Shown here: positions 8,868-16,798 of the stretch, in pieces
How the letters are laid out: each line of letters starts with the position of its first letter
How positions within the stretch are numbered: the stretch's first letter is position 1
NCBI RefSeq assembly: GCF_001905345.1
Contig: NZ_LFBV01000009.1
Location: forward strand, 310,001-374,000
DNA from: Streptomyces uncialis
GTDB taxonomy: Bacteria > Actinomycetota > Actinomycetes > Streptomycetales > Streptomycetaceae
Direction of reading: 5' to 3'
Length of the DNA stretch: 64,000 nucleotides
Notes under the pieces: model-generated
Databases searched by the model: none
What the model saw: only the letters and a program-made list of their open reading frames with translations
Told to the model about the DNA's origin: nothing
Made by a program: the position numbers and the translations under genes

Positions 8868-9716
8868 GTGTTGACCCAGACCACCACCAGGGTCCTCGAA
8901 CCGAGCGACCTACCCGCGGCCCTCGCGGTCCTGCACCGCGACCCCGTGGCGAACGCCTTCGTGACCTCCCGGGTCCAGGTCGCCGGCCTGGACCCCTGGC
9001 GCCTCGGCGGCGAGATGTGGGGCTGGTACGAGGACGGCATGCTGGCGTCCCTCTGCTACGCGGGCGCCAACCTCGTCCCCCTCTGCGCCACCCCCCGGGC
9101 CATCCGCGGCTTCGCGGACCGCGCCCGCCGCGCGGGCCGCCGCTGCTCCTCCATCGTCGGCCCCGCCGAGTCCACCGCCCTGCTGTGGCGTCTGCTCGAA
9201 CCGAACTGGGGCCCCGCCCGCGAGGTCCGCGAACACCAGCCCCTGATGGTCACCGACCGCCTCTCCGACACGGTCGCCCCCGACCCGTACGTCCGGCGCG
9301 TCCGCAAGGACGAGATGGAGACGATCATGCCCGCGTGCGTGGCCATGTTCACCGAGGAGGTCGGGGTCTCCCCGCTCGCCGGGGACGGCGGGCTGCTCTA
9401 CCAGGCACGGGTCGCGGAACTCGTCGGCTCCGGCCGCTCCTTCGCCCGTCTCGACCGGCACGGCAAGGTCCTCTTCAAGGCCGAGATCGGCGCCGCGACC
9501 ACCCAGGCGTGCCAGATCCAGGGCGTCTGGGTCGCCCCCGAGTACCGGGGCCGCGGCTACGCCGCCCCCGGCATGGCGGCGGTCCTGCGCTACGCGCTCG
9601 CCGACATCGCGCCCGTCGCCAGCCTGTACGTCAACGACTACAACACCGCGGCCCGCGCCACGTACCGCAAGGTCGGTTTCCAGGAGGTCGGGGCCTTTAT
9701 GAGTGTCCTGTTCTGA
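8868..9716 (+). CDS. GNAT-family N-acetyltransferase (DUF4081-type)
   Basis: Predicted cytosolic acetyl-CoA-dependent acyltransferase of 282 aa. The N-terminal half (residues 1 to about 130) resembles the DUF4081 segment found ahead of some actinobacterial GNAT domains. The C-terminal half is the GNAT fold, with the acetyl-CoA loop around VWVAPEYRGRGYAAPGMAAVL and the late strand LYVNDYNTAARATYRKVGF. The start is a GTG at 8868. The substrate is unknown. It lies between the repeat array and a second, unrelated-looking GNAT gene, upstream of proS. Confidence 0.88.
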   Translation: MLTQTTTRVLEPSDLPAALAVLHRDPVANAFVTSRVQVAGLDPWRLGGEMWGWYEDGMLASLCYAGANLVPLCATPRAIRGFADRARRAGRRCSSIVGPAESTALLWRLLEPNWGPAREVREHQPLMVTDRLSDTVAPDPYVRRVRKDEMETIMPACVAMFTEEVGVSPLAGDGGLLYQARVAELVGSGRSFARLDRHGKVLFKAEIGAATTQACQIQGVWVAPEYRGRGYAAPGMAAVLRYALADIAPVASLYVNDYNTAARATYRKVGFQEVGAFMSVLF

Positions 9717-9949
9717 CCGGTCCGCCCGACCCCGCGGTGTCCTGTTCCGAACCGTCCGCCCGGCCCCGCCCGCACCCACCCCGTCGGTCCCGCCCGCACC
9801 CACCCCGTCCTGCCCGGTCCCGCCCCGACGCACCACCGTCGGCGCCCGCCCGTGCCCGCCGCCGCGCCCCACCGGCGCGAACCGGCCGCCCCCGGCCACC
9901 ACCCCCGCCGCCCCGTGCCCCCACCAGGCACGCGGGGTACTCTCCCCGC

Positions 9950-10543
9950 ATGCTGCGATTCCCCGGATTCGGCTCGCGTACGCCCCACGACGTCACGATC
10001 GGACCCCTCGATCTCGCGGCCCGGGTGGACGAGGCGCTGGCGGTCCAGGCCGAGGCGTTCGGGCTCAGCCAGGACGAGATCGGCGTACGCCGCCAGATCG
10101 TCCTGCGGCACATGGGATACCCCGGCGCCCGCGCGCTCGGCGCGACCCTCACCGACGGACGGCTCGTCGGCTTCGTCTACGGCATGCCCAACGACCGTCT
10201 CCACTGGTGGTCCACCGTCGTCCAGCCGTATCTGCGGCGCGCGGGACACGACCACTGGCTCGACGACTCCTTCGTGATCACCGAGCTGCATGTGCACACC
10301 CGCTACCAGAACCAGGGCGTCGGCCGCTCGCTCATCACCACCGTCACCGACGCCGTGACGCAGCCCCGCTCGATCCTCTCCGCCATCGATGTCGAGAGCC
10401 CCGCCCGCGCCCTGTACCGCGCGCTCGGCTACCAGGACCTGGCCCGCCGGGTGCACTTCCCGAGCGCCCCCAAGCCGTACGCCGTGATGGGCGCGGACCT
10501 GCCGCTGCACCGCCGTGAGGAGCCCGGACCGCCCGTCCGTTGA
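9950..10543 (+). CDS. GNAT-family N-acetyltransferase
   Basis: Second acetyltransferase, 197 aa. The GNAT core is visible as FVITELHVHTRYQNQGVGRSL (coenzyme A loop) followed by ILSAIDVESPARALYRALGY. The start is ATG 9950; a longer in-frame extension upstream is low-complexity Pro/Arg and is rejected. A TACTCT hexamer at 9938-9943 lies seven bases before the ATG with no ribosome site between them, which fits a leaderless mRNA. The function is unknown; it stands directly upstream of proS. Confidence 0.87.
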   Translation: MLRFPGFGSRTPHDVTIGPLDLAARVDEALAVQAEAFGLSQDEIGVRRQIVLRHMGYPGARALGATLTDGRLVGFVYGMPNDRLHWWSTVVQPYLRRAGHDHWLDDSFVITELHVHTRYQNQGVGRSLITTVTDAVTQPRSILSAIDVESPARALYRALGYQDLARRVHFPSAPKPYAVMGADLPLHRREEPGPPVR

Positions 10544-10650
10544 GCCGCGGACCCGCCCCCGGAGGGACCACCGGCGGAAGAACCGATTTCCGCGGGCCCC
10601 ACGGGCCCGGCTAACCTCCTGCCATCACCCTTTCCGAGCAGGAGTTCACC

Positions 10651-12351
10651 ATGGCCCAGGTCCAGCGCATGTCCAAGCTGATGATCAAGACACTGCGCGA
10701 CGACCCGGCGGACGCCGAGACGCTCAGCCACAAGCTCCTGGTCCGCGCCGGGTACGTCCGCCGCAACGCGGCCGGCATCTGGAGCTGGCTGCCGCTCGGC
10801 AAGAAGGTCCTCGACAACGTCTCCCGTGTGGTCCGCGAGGAGATGGACGCCATCGGCGCCCAGGAGGTCCTGCTCCCCGCCCTGCTGCCCAAGGAGCCCT
10901 ACGAGGCGTCCGGGCGCTGGGAGGAGTACGGCGACCTGCTGTTCCGCCTCAAGGACCGCAAGGGCGGCGAGTACCTGCTCGGCCCCACCCACGAGGAGAT
11001 CTTCACCCTCGTGGTGAAGGACCAGGCCTCGTCCTACAAGGACCTCCCGGTCATGCTCTACCAGATCCAGACCAAGTACCGCGACGAGGCCCGCCCCCGG
11101 TCCGGTGTGCTGCGCGGGCGCGAGTTCCAGATGAAGGACTCGTACTCCTTCGACACCACCGACGAGGGCCTCGCCGAGTCCTACCGGCTGCACCGCGAGG
11201 CGTACCAGAACATCTTCCGGCGCCTCGGCCTCGACTACCGGATCGTCTCGGCCGTCTCCGGTGCCATGGGAGGGTCCGCGTCCGAGGAGTTCCTGGCGCC
11301 CGCCGCCGCCGGTGAGGACACCTTCGTGGACTGTCCCGCCTGCGACTACGCCGCGAACACCGAGGCCGTCACCTTCCCGCTGAACCCCGTCGACGGCGCC
11401 GCGCACGGACCCGTCGAGGAGCTCGACACCCCCGACACCCCGACCATCGAGACCCTGGCCGAGTTCCTGGACGTCCCGGCCTCCGCCACCCTGAAGAACC
11501 TCCTGGTGAAGGTCGACGGCGAGATCGTCGCCGTCGGGGTGCCCGGCGACCGCGAGGTCGACCTGGGCAAGCTCGGTGAGCACCTCGCCCCGGCCGTGGT
11601 CGAGCTCGTCACCGCCGAGGACTTCGAGGGCCGCCCCGACCTCGTCCGCGGCTACGTCGGCCCGCAGGGCCTGGAGAAGGTCCGCTACATCGCCGACCCC
11701 CGGATCGCCCCCGGCACCGCCTGGATCACCGGCGCCAACAAGCCCGGCACCCACGCCCGCAACGTCGTCGCCGGCCGTGACTTCACCGTCGACGACCACC
11801 TCGACGTGGTCGTCGTCGAGGCGGGCGACCCCTGCCCGAAGTGCGGTACGGGACTGAGGCTCGACCGCGCGATCGAGATCGGCCACATCTTCCAGCTCGG
11901 CCGCAAGTACGCCGACACGTTCCAGCTCGACGTCCTCGGCCAGCAGGGCAAGCCCGTCCGCGTGACGATGGGCTCCTACGGCATCGGGGTGTCCCGCGCG
12001 GTCGCCGCGCTCGCCGAGCAGACCGCCGACGACCAGGGGCTGTGCTGGCCGCGTGAGATCGCGCCCGCCGATGTCCATGTGGTCGCCGCGGGCAAGGCCG
12101 CCCAGACCGAGCTGGCGCTCGACGTGTCCCAGCAGCTGGCCGACGCCGGTGTCCGTGTCATCGTCGACGACCGCGCCGGGGTCTCCCCGGGCGTCAAGTT
12201 CACCGACGCCGAGCTGATCGGGGTGCCCACGATCCTCGTCGCGGGCCGCCGCACCGCCGAAGGCGTCGTGGAGCTGAAGGACCGCCGCACCGGCGAGCGC
12301 GAGGAACTGCCCGTCGCCGAAGCGGTGGCGCGCCTCACCGCCCGCTCCTGA
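10651..12351 (+). CDS. proS: Prolyl-tRNA synthetase
   Basis: Class II aminoacyl-tRNA synthetase that charges tRNA-Pro. The 566 aa match the bacterial type that carries an inserted editing domain. Motif 2 and motif 3 regions are visible around RDEARPRSGVLRGREFQMKD and MGSYGIGVSR. The insertion (about residues 225-385) contains the YbaK-like segment TLKNLLVKVDGEIVAVGVPGD, which edits misacylated Ala-tRNA-Pro. The C-terminal anticodon-binding domain includes VRVIVDDRAGVSPGVKF. ATG 10651 has AGGAG six bases upstream. It converges on the minus-strand gene at 12439 with a shared terminator. Confidence 0.97.
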   Translation: MAQVQRMSKLMIKTLRDDPADAETLSHKLLVRAGYVRRNAAGIWSWLPLGKKVLDNVSRVVREEMDAIGAQEVLLPALLPKEPYEASGRWEEYGDLLFRLKDRKGGEYLLGPTHEEIFTLVVKDQASSYKDLPVMLYQIQTKYRDEARPRSGVLRGREFQMKDSYSFDTTDEGLAESYRLHREAYQNIFRRLGLDYRIVSAVSGAMGGSASEEFLAPAAAGEDTFVDCPACDYAANTEAVTFPLNPVDGAAHGPVEELDTPDTPTIETLAEFLDVPASATLKNLLVKVDGEIVAVGVPGDREVDLGKLGEHLAPAVVELVTAEDFEGRPDLVRGYVGPQGLEKVRYIADPRIAPGTAWITGANKPGTHARNVVAGRDFTVDDHLDVVVVEAGDPCPKCGTGLRLDRAIEIGHIFQLGRKYADTFQLDVLGQQGKPVRVTMGSYGIGVSRAVAALAEQTADDQGLCWPREIAPADVHVVAAGKAAQTELALDVSQQLADAGVRVIVDDRAGVSPGVKFTDAELIGVPTILVAGRRTAEGVVELKDRRTGEREELPVAEAVARLTARS

Positions 12352-12368
12352 CCCACGCCGGACACGGC

Positions 12369-12406
12369 GGTGCCCCGGAGGAATCCCGCATCCCCTCCGG
12401 GGCACC
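12369..12406. terminator. Bidirectional terminator between proS and convergent kinase-fold gene
   Basis: GGTGCCCCGGAGG (12369-12381) pairs perfectly with CCTCCGGGGCACC (12394-12406), a 13-bp stem and 12-nt loop. It sits in the 87-nt gap between two convergent stop codons, so it can serve both strands. Confidence 0.85.
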
Positions 12407-12438
12407 CCCGTATCCGGTTCCCGAACGGGCCGGGACCC

Positions 12439-13383
12439 CTACAGCCAGGTCGCGAACTCCAGCGTCAGCTCCGCGTCCGCCGTCCGCCCCGCCCGGTGCG
12501 CCCGCACCCCGGACTCCACCGCCCGGAACAGCGCCCAGCCCCGTACCCGCTCCGCGTCCAGCTCCAGCGCCTCCGCGAGCCTGCGCACCCGGCGCCGTGC
12601 GACACCCGCCCCGGACGGGGCCGCCACCAGGTCCTCCACCCGGTCCCGGACCAGCCGCGCCAGGTCGAACGCGCCCTCCCCGACCAGCGGATCGGGCCCG
12701 ACCGCCAGCCAGGGCGTCCGCTCACCGGCCAGCACCTTGCTCTGCCGGAACGTCCCGTGCAGCAGCACCTCGTCGCCGGGCGGGCCCGCGAGCAGCTCCT
12801 CCCGGGCCGCCAGCGCCGCGTCCACCAGATCCGCCGACTGCGCGTCCGCGCCCGCCCGCATCTGCGCGGCCTGCCGCCCGGTCAGCCCGGCCACCGTCTC
12901 GAAACCGTGCCCCACGGGCGGCGCGACCCACAGCCGCCGCAGCACCCCGACGGCCTCCAGCATCGACTTGGCCTCCGGCAGCGACCGCACCGGCACATCG
13001 GGGCTCAGCCGCTCCAGCAGCATCGCGCCCGGCGGCACCGGTCCGGCCAGCGTCCGTACCGCCCCGACCCCCGCCCAGTGCTCCAGCGCCGCCCGCTCCC
13101 GCTCCGGCCCCGCCCCGGGCGGCGCCAGCTTCAGCGCGGCGGGCGTCCCGTCCGCGTCACGCACCAGCGCCACCAGACTGCTGCGCCCGCCGGGCACCCG
13201 GACCCGCTCGACGCTCAGCCCGGCCCGCGCCACGGCGTCGGCGAACAGGCCGGGCAACGCGTCCAGCCACTCGTCGTCCACCGCGCCGTCAGCCGCGTCG
13301 CCGGCCGGGGGAGAGCCGCCGTGCGCGAGGGCGCGTGCCTCGGCGAGCGCCCGGACCAGGCGCTCCGGCGCTTCGAAAACCAT
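12439..13383 (-). CDS. Aminoglycoside phosphotransferase-like protein, catalytic motif degenerate
   Basis: This 314-aa protein resembles the aminoglycoside/hydroxyurea kinase group. VGPDPLVGEGAFDLARLVRD matches the place where active enzymes have IDPKPLVGDPAYD. The catalytic loop, normally HGDLHxxN, reads HGTFRQSK (His209 onward), so the catalytic Asp and the metal-binding Asn are both missing; the later Asp of IDP is also replaced (VGP). It may be a pseudokinase that binds a ligand without phosphorylating it. I chose ATG 13383 over an upstream in-frame start at 13473, which adds basic low-complexity residues. It is convergent with proS. Confidence 0.75.
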   Translation of the reverse strand: MVFEAPERLVRALAEARALAHGGSPPAGDAADGAVDDEWLDALPGLFADAVARAGLSVERVRVPGGRSSLVALVRDADGTPAALKLAPPGAGPERERAALEHWAGVGAVRTLAGPVPPGAMLLERLSPDVPVRSLPEAKSMLEAVGVLRRLWVAPPVGHGFETVAGLTGRQAAQMRAGADAQSADLVDAALAAREELLAGPPGDEVLLHGTFRQSKVLAGERTPWLAVGPDPLVGEGAFDLARLVRDRVEDLVAAPSGAGVARRRVRRLAEALELDAERVRGWALFRAVESGVRAHRAGRTADAELTLEFATWL

Positions 13384-13506
13384 GCGTGGGGGGTGTCCTT
13401 CCTGACTGCCGCGACGGCACACGCCGCCCGACGGGGACCGCGACCGTACGAGGTCCCCGCGCCCTGTCCGCACACCGCCGTCCGTCCGGCGGATGTACGT
13501 CAGTGC

Positions 13507-13992
13507 CTACGCCCGGGGCACCGCGGACCCGTCCGGTCCCGCGGCCCGCTCCGCGAGCCCAGGGAAGGCTACGCTGCCGCCCCGCCAGCCCGCCGCCCGG
13601 ACCGCCGCCTCACGCAGCGCGCCCGCCGCCGACCGCCGCCGCGCCCCCTCGGACGCCCGCACCAGATCCGCGTACACCCCGGCGACCCGGTCCTCCAGAT
13701 GCGCCGCGAGCCGCCGCGCCCCCGCCCGGTCCGCGACCGGGAACGGCAGCGCGTACGCCGCCGCGGCGGGCCGCGGGGTGCCGCCCAGGTCGCGCACCGC
13801 GCGCGCCAGCTCGTCACGGCGGGCCCGGTGCGCGTCGTACGCGGCCCGCACCTGCGCGTCCCCGCCGCCGCCGACCTTGCCGCCGACGACGCCGTAGCCG
13901 TACACCGCCGCGTGCTCGGCGGCCAGCGCCGCGTGCAGCGCGGTCAGTTCGGCGCGGCTACGCCGCTTCCGGGTACCCGGCTCGCCGGTCAC
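13507..13992 (-). CDS. Ferritin-like (DUF4439-type) protein
   Basis: Small 161-aa helical protein with the ferritin-like pattern ALHAALAAEHAAVYGYGVVGG near the N-terminus, followed by YDAHRARRDELARAVRDLGG and a late helix LEDRVAGVYADLVRASEG. These fit the DUF4439 family, whose role is not known to me. The start overlaps the end of the upstream lipoprotein gene by 4 nt, so the two form an operon. Whether metal ligands are complete is unclear; the first helix has the Glu-His pair. Confidence 0.82.
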   Translation of the reverse strand: MTGEPGTRKRRSRAELTALHAALAAEHAAVYGYGVVGGKVGGGGDAQVRAAYDAHRARRDELARAVRDLGGTPRPAAAAYALPFPVADRAGARRLAAHLEDRVAGVYADLVRASEGARRRSAAGALREAAVRAAGWRGGSVAFPGLAERAAGPDGSAVPRA

Positions 13993-14537
13993 TTCCCGCC
14001 CTCCGTCAGCAGATACGCGTGCGCGGCGCCGGACGCCGCGACGGACGCCAGCAGCCGCGCGAGTTCCCCGGGCACGTCCACCGACTGGACGGTCCGGGTG
14101 TCGGCCAGCTCCCGCTCCCGCGCGGCCAGCGAGGCCAGCGCGTCCTTGGGCGCCGCGGGCACCGGCACCGCGGAGGCGGCACCCGACGGCGCCCCGGACG
14201 ATGAAGGGGACGACGAGGGGGAGGGCGAGCCGCCCGGCCCGCCGGACCCGAACGCCTTCGCGTGGCTCGCGACCTCCGCCCGCAGCGGACCCAGCCGCCG
14301 CGCGAGCGAGGGGTGCGCGGCGATCACCTCGTCGTAGCGGGCGCCCAGCGCGGCACTGTCCCGGGCCGCCCGGGCCCGGGTCCGCTCGGCGGCGGACGCC
14401 TGCCTCGCCCTGGTGGCGGAGACCGCGTCGCCGTCGCCGGACGTGCAGCCGGTGAGCAGCGCGGTGCCCGCCAACCCGGCGAGCAGACTCCTTCTTCGCG
14501 GCCCGGACCGGGAACGCGTCGGCAGCGGGAACGGCAC
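13989..14537 (-). CDS. Putative Tat-type lipoprotein of unknown function
   Basis: Predicted secreted lipoprotein of 182 aa. From the GTG at 14537 it begins with a signal sequence PRRRSLLAGLAGTALLTGC, which has a twin-arginine-like RRRS and a lipobox ending in LTGC. An Ala/Arg-rich helical domain follows, with a Gly/Ser/Pro linker in the middle and a final helical segment ending near LASVAASGAAHAYLLTEGGK. The frame is open further upstream to 14672, but that part lacks signal-peptide character. It overlaps the DUF4439 gene by 4 nt, which suggests the two products act together at the cell surface. I do not recognise the family. Confidence 0.75.
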   Translation of the reverse strand: MPFPLPTRSRSGPRRRSLLAGLAGTALLTGCTSGDGDAVSATRARQASAAERTRARAARDSAALGARYDEVIAAHPSLARRLGPLRAEVASHAKAFGSGGPGGSPSPSSSPSSSGAPSGAASAVPVPAAPKDALASLAARERELADTRTVQSVDVPGELARLLASVAASGAAHAYLLTEGGK

Positions 14538-14702
14538 GGCAGACGTCCTCCGGGACTCAAGGCGGCGGGGAGGGGCGGTACGCCCTTGATCACCGTACCT
14601 GGCGGCGGCCCACCGCGGACGGCAACACCCTCCCGGAGCGGATACCCTTTGAGCGGACACAGGACCTTCCACAACAGCACACGCGGCCGAGGAGTCACCC
14701 GG

Positions 14703-15245
14703 ATGAGCACCACCCCAAGCGAGAGGCTGCGAGAACTACTCGAACCGCTCGTGACCGCCCAGGAGCTCGATCTCGAAGAGATCACCGTGACCCCGGCGGG
14801 CAAGCGGCGTGTGCTGCGTATCGTGGTGGACTCGGACGAGGGTGTTCAGCTGGACACCTGCGCGGAGCTGAGCCGGGCTATCTCGGACAAGCTCGACGCG
14901 ACCGACGCCATGGGCGCGGGGGAGTACGTCCTTGAGGTCACCTCCCCGGGCGCCGACCGGCCGTTCACCGAGCACCGGCACTACGTACGCGCCGTCGGCC
15001 GGCTGGCCAGGTTCCAGCTCACCGAGGGCGGCGAGCTGACCGCCCGGATCATCACGGTCGACGACGACGGCCTGGATCTGGAGATCCCCGGGGTGAAGGG
15101 CCGCAAGCCCACCGCCCGCAGGCTGGCCTTCGACGAGATCGCCAAGGCGCGCGTCGAGATCGAGTTCAACCGCAAGCAGCACGACAAAGACAGCAATGAC
15201 GGCAACGACAGCGACAGCAGCATGACGGAAGCGGAGGAGGCGTAG
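14703..15245 (+). CDS. rimP: Ribosome maturation factor RimP
   Basis: Assists 30S subunit maturation. The 180-aa protein has the N-terminal alpha/beta domain with LEPLVTAQELDLEEITVTP and the central GAGEYVLEVTSPGADRPFT signature, then an SH3-like C-terminal domain. It ends in a hydrophilic tail rich in Asp, Ser and Asn (DKDSNDGNDSDSS). ATG 14703 was chosen because upstream residues in the open frame are not RimP-like. A TACCCT hexamer about 55 nt upstream (14643-14648) may be a -10 box. It starts the cluster rimP-nusA-ylxR-infB, the usual bacterial order, two nucleotides ahead of nusA. Confidence 0.95.
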   Translation: MSTTPSERLRELLEPLVTAQELDLEEITVTPAGKRRVLRIVVDSDEGVQLDTCAELSRAISDKLDATDAMGAGEYVLEVTSPGADRPFTEHRHYVRAVGRLARFQLTEGGELTARIITVDDDGLDLEIPGVKGRKPTARRLAFDEIAKARVEIEFNRKQHDKDSNDGNDSDSSMTEAEEA

Positions 15246-15247
15246 TC

Positions 15248-16249
15248 GTGGACATCGACATGAGTGCCCTGCGGGGACTGGTGCGGGAGAAGGAGATCTC
15301 CTTCTCACTGCTGGTCGAAGCGATCGAATCGGCCCTCCTCATCGCCTACCACCGCACCGAGGGAAGCCGCCGCCACGCGCGCGTGGAACTCAACCGCGAG
15401 ACGGGTCATGTGACCGTCTGGGCGAAGGAGGACCCCGAGGACCTGGAGGAGGGGCAGGAGGCGCGCGAGTTCGACGACACCCCGTCGGACTTCGGCCGGA
15501 TCGCCGCCACCACCGCCAAGCAGGTGATCCTCCAGCGGCTGCGGGACGCCGAGGACGACGCGACCCTCGGTGAGTACGCCGGCCGTGAGGGCGACATCGT
15601 CACGGGCGTGGTCCAGCAGGGCCGTGACCCGAGGAACGTCCTCGTGGACATCGGCAGGCTGGAGGCCATCCTCCCGGTGCAGGAGCAGGTCCCCGGCGAG
15701 GAGTACCAGCACGGGATGCGGCTGCGCTCGTACGTCGTACGGGTGGCGAAGGGCGTACGGGGTCCCTCCGTCACCCTCTCGCGCACGCATCCGAATCTGG
15801 TCAAGAAGCTGTTCGCGCTGGAGGTCCCGGAGATCGCCGACGGTTCCGTCGAGATCTCCGCGATCGCCCGCGAGGCCGGACACCGTACGAAGATCGCGGT
15901 GCGCTCCACCCGCGCCGGACTGAACGCCAAGGGCGCCTGCATCGGCCCGATGGGCGGCCGGGTGCGCAATGTGATGGCCGAACTGAACGGCGAGAAGATC
16001 GACATCGTCGACTGGTCGGACGACCCGGCCGACATGGTCGCCAACGCGCTGTCCCCGGCGCGGGTGTCCAAGGTCGAGGTGGTGGACTTCGCGGCCCGCT
16101 CCGCGCGGGTCATCGTCCCCGACTACCAGCTCTCCCTGGCCATCGGCAAGGAGGGCCAGAACGCCCGCCTCGCCGCCCGGCTCACGGGCTGGCGTATCGA
16201 CATCCGACCCGACACCGAGCAGCCGGAGCAGTCGTCCGACCGGGACTGA
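15248..16249 (+). CDS. nusA: Transcription termination/antitermination factor NusA
   Basis: RNA-polymerase-binding factor that modulates pausing, termination and antitermination. The 333-aa actinobacterial form lacks the C-terminal acidic repeats of the enterobacterial protein. The N-terminal polymerase-binding domain is followed by the S1 domain (GDIVTGVVQQGRDPRNVLVDIGR) and two KH domains, with GPMGGRVRNVMAELNGEKIDIVDW and AIGKEGQNARLAARLTGWRIDI. The start is GTG 15248, two nucleotides after rimP. A strong hairpin follows the stop, but ylxR and infB lie in the same direction. Confidence 0.96.
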   Translation: MDIDMSALRGLVREKEISFSLLVEAIESALLIAYHRTEGSRRHARVELNRETGHVTVWAKEDPEDLEEGQEAREFDDTPSDFGRIAATTAKQVILQRLRDAEDDATLGEYAGREGDIVTGVVQQGRDPRNVLVDIGRLEAILPVQEQVPGEEYQHGMRLRSYVVRVAKGVRGPSVTLSRTHPNLVKKLFALEVPEIADGSVEISAIAREAGHRTKIAVRSTRAGLNAKGACIGPMGGRVRNVMAELNGEKIDIVDWSDDPADMVANALSPARVSKVEVVDFAARSARVIVPDYQLSLAIGKEGQNARLAARLTGWRIDIRPDTEQPEQSSDRD

Positions 16250-16259
16250 TCCGGCCGGC

Positions 16260-16281
16260 GGGCGCCCCGCGAGGGGCGCCC
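16260..16281 (+). terminator. Hairpin between nusA and ylxR
   Basis: GGGCGCCCC (16260-16268) pairs perfectly with GGGGCGCCC (16273-16281) around a GCGA tetraloop, 10 nt after the nusA stop. It could be a partial terminator or a stabilising 3' end within the operon. Confidence 0.6.
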
Positions 16282-16362
16282 GGAGCACCGCTGAGAAGGA
16301 CCGTCGGATGGCCGGACCCCGCCCGGAAGAAGTGGGGTCCGTACGGGGAGGTAGACTAGAAC

Positions 16363-16641
16363 GTGTCTGGCCGGACGCATGCCCGCGCATGCCCTGAGCG
16401 CACCTGTGTGGGGTGCCGGGAGCGAGCGGCCAAGAGCGAACTGCTGCGCATCGTGCAGAAGGGGGACGCATGCGTCCCCGATCTTCGCGGTACGCTGCCC
16501 GGCCGGGGTGCGTACGTACATCCCGTCCCGGTCTGTCTCGACCTGGCGGTGCGCCGTCGGGCTTTCGTTCGGGCCTTCCGAGCCCGGGGACAGCTCGACA
16601 CCCAGGCGCTGACCCAGGTGGTCGCAGGCGAAACCCCGTAA
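16363..16641 (+). CDS. YlxR-family (DUF448) RNA-binding protein
   Basis: Small 92-aa basic protein of the YlxR family, encoded between nusA and infB in most bacteria that have it. The signature is RTCVGCRERAAKSELLRIV near residue 13, then GRGAYVHP, a nucleic-acid-binding surface in the known structure. The start is GTG 16363. The family has been linked to RNA binding and to regulation of other genes, but its exact role is not settled. The 157-nt gap to infB is unusual in content (see the mini-ORF feature). Confidence 0.9.
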   Translation: MSGRTHARACPERTCVGCRERAAKSELLRIVQKGDACVPDLRGTLPGRGAYVHPVPVCLDLAVRRRAFVRAFRARGQLDTQALTQVVAGETP

Positions 16642-16718
16642 GAACAGTGATGAAGAGGTGCCGTGTGAATCCCCGCACGGCCCAGTACCTCGCGAGTCGG
16701 AAGTAGGTCGAGATTGCG

Positions 16719-16761
16719 ATGAGCACTCGATGAGTACGCGATGAGTACGCCCATGAAGTAG
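16719..16761 (+). other. Three overlapping mini-ORFs upstream of infB
   Basis: An 11-bp direct repeat (GATGAGTACGC type) at 16719, 16730 and 16741 creates three ATG-started frames: MSTR-stop (16719-16733), MSTR-stop (16730-16744) and MSTPMK-stop (16741-16761). Each stop overlaps the next start as ATGA, the geometry of translational coupling. Just downstream, GGTCCGG (16766-16772) pairs with CCGGACC (16779-16785), placing a small hairpin directly before the infB ribosome site AAAGGAG. Whether the peptides are translated is unknown. Confidence 0.45.
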
Positions 16762-16798
16762 CGACGGTCCGGCGTAACCCGGACCTCAAAGGAGCGAA

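Noticed and set aside
12370..14337. 655-aa plus-strand frame opposite the kinase-fold, DUF4439 and lipoprotein genes
   Set aside because: Arg/Pro-rich translation with no motifs, while the three minus-strand genes have recognisable features.
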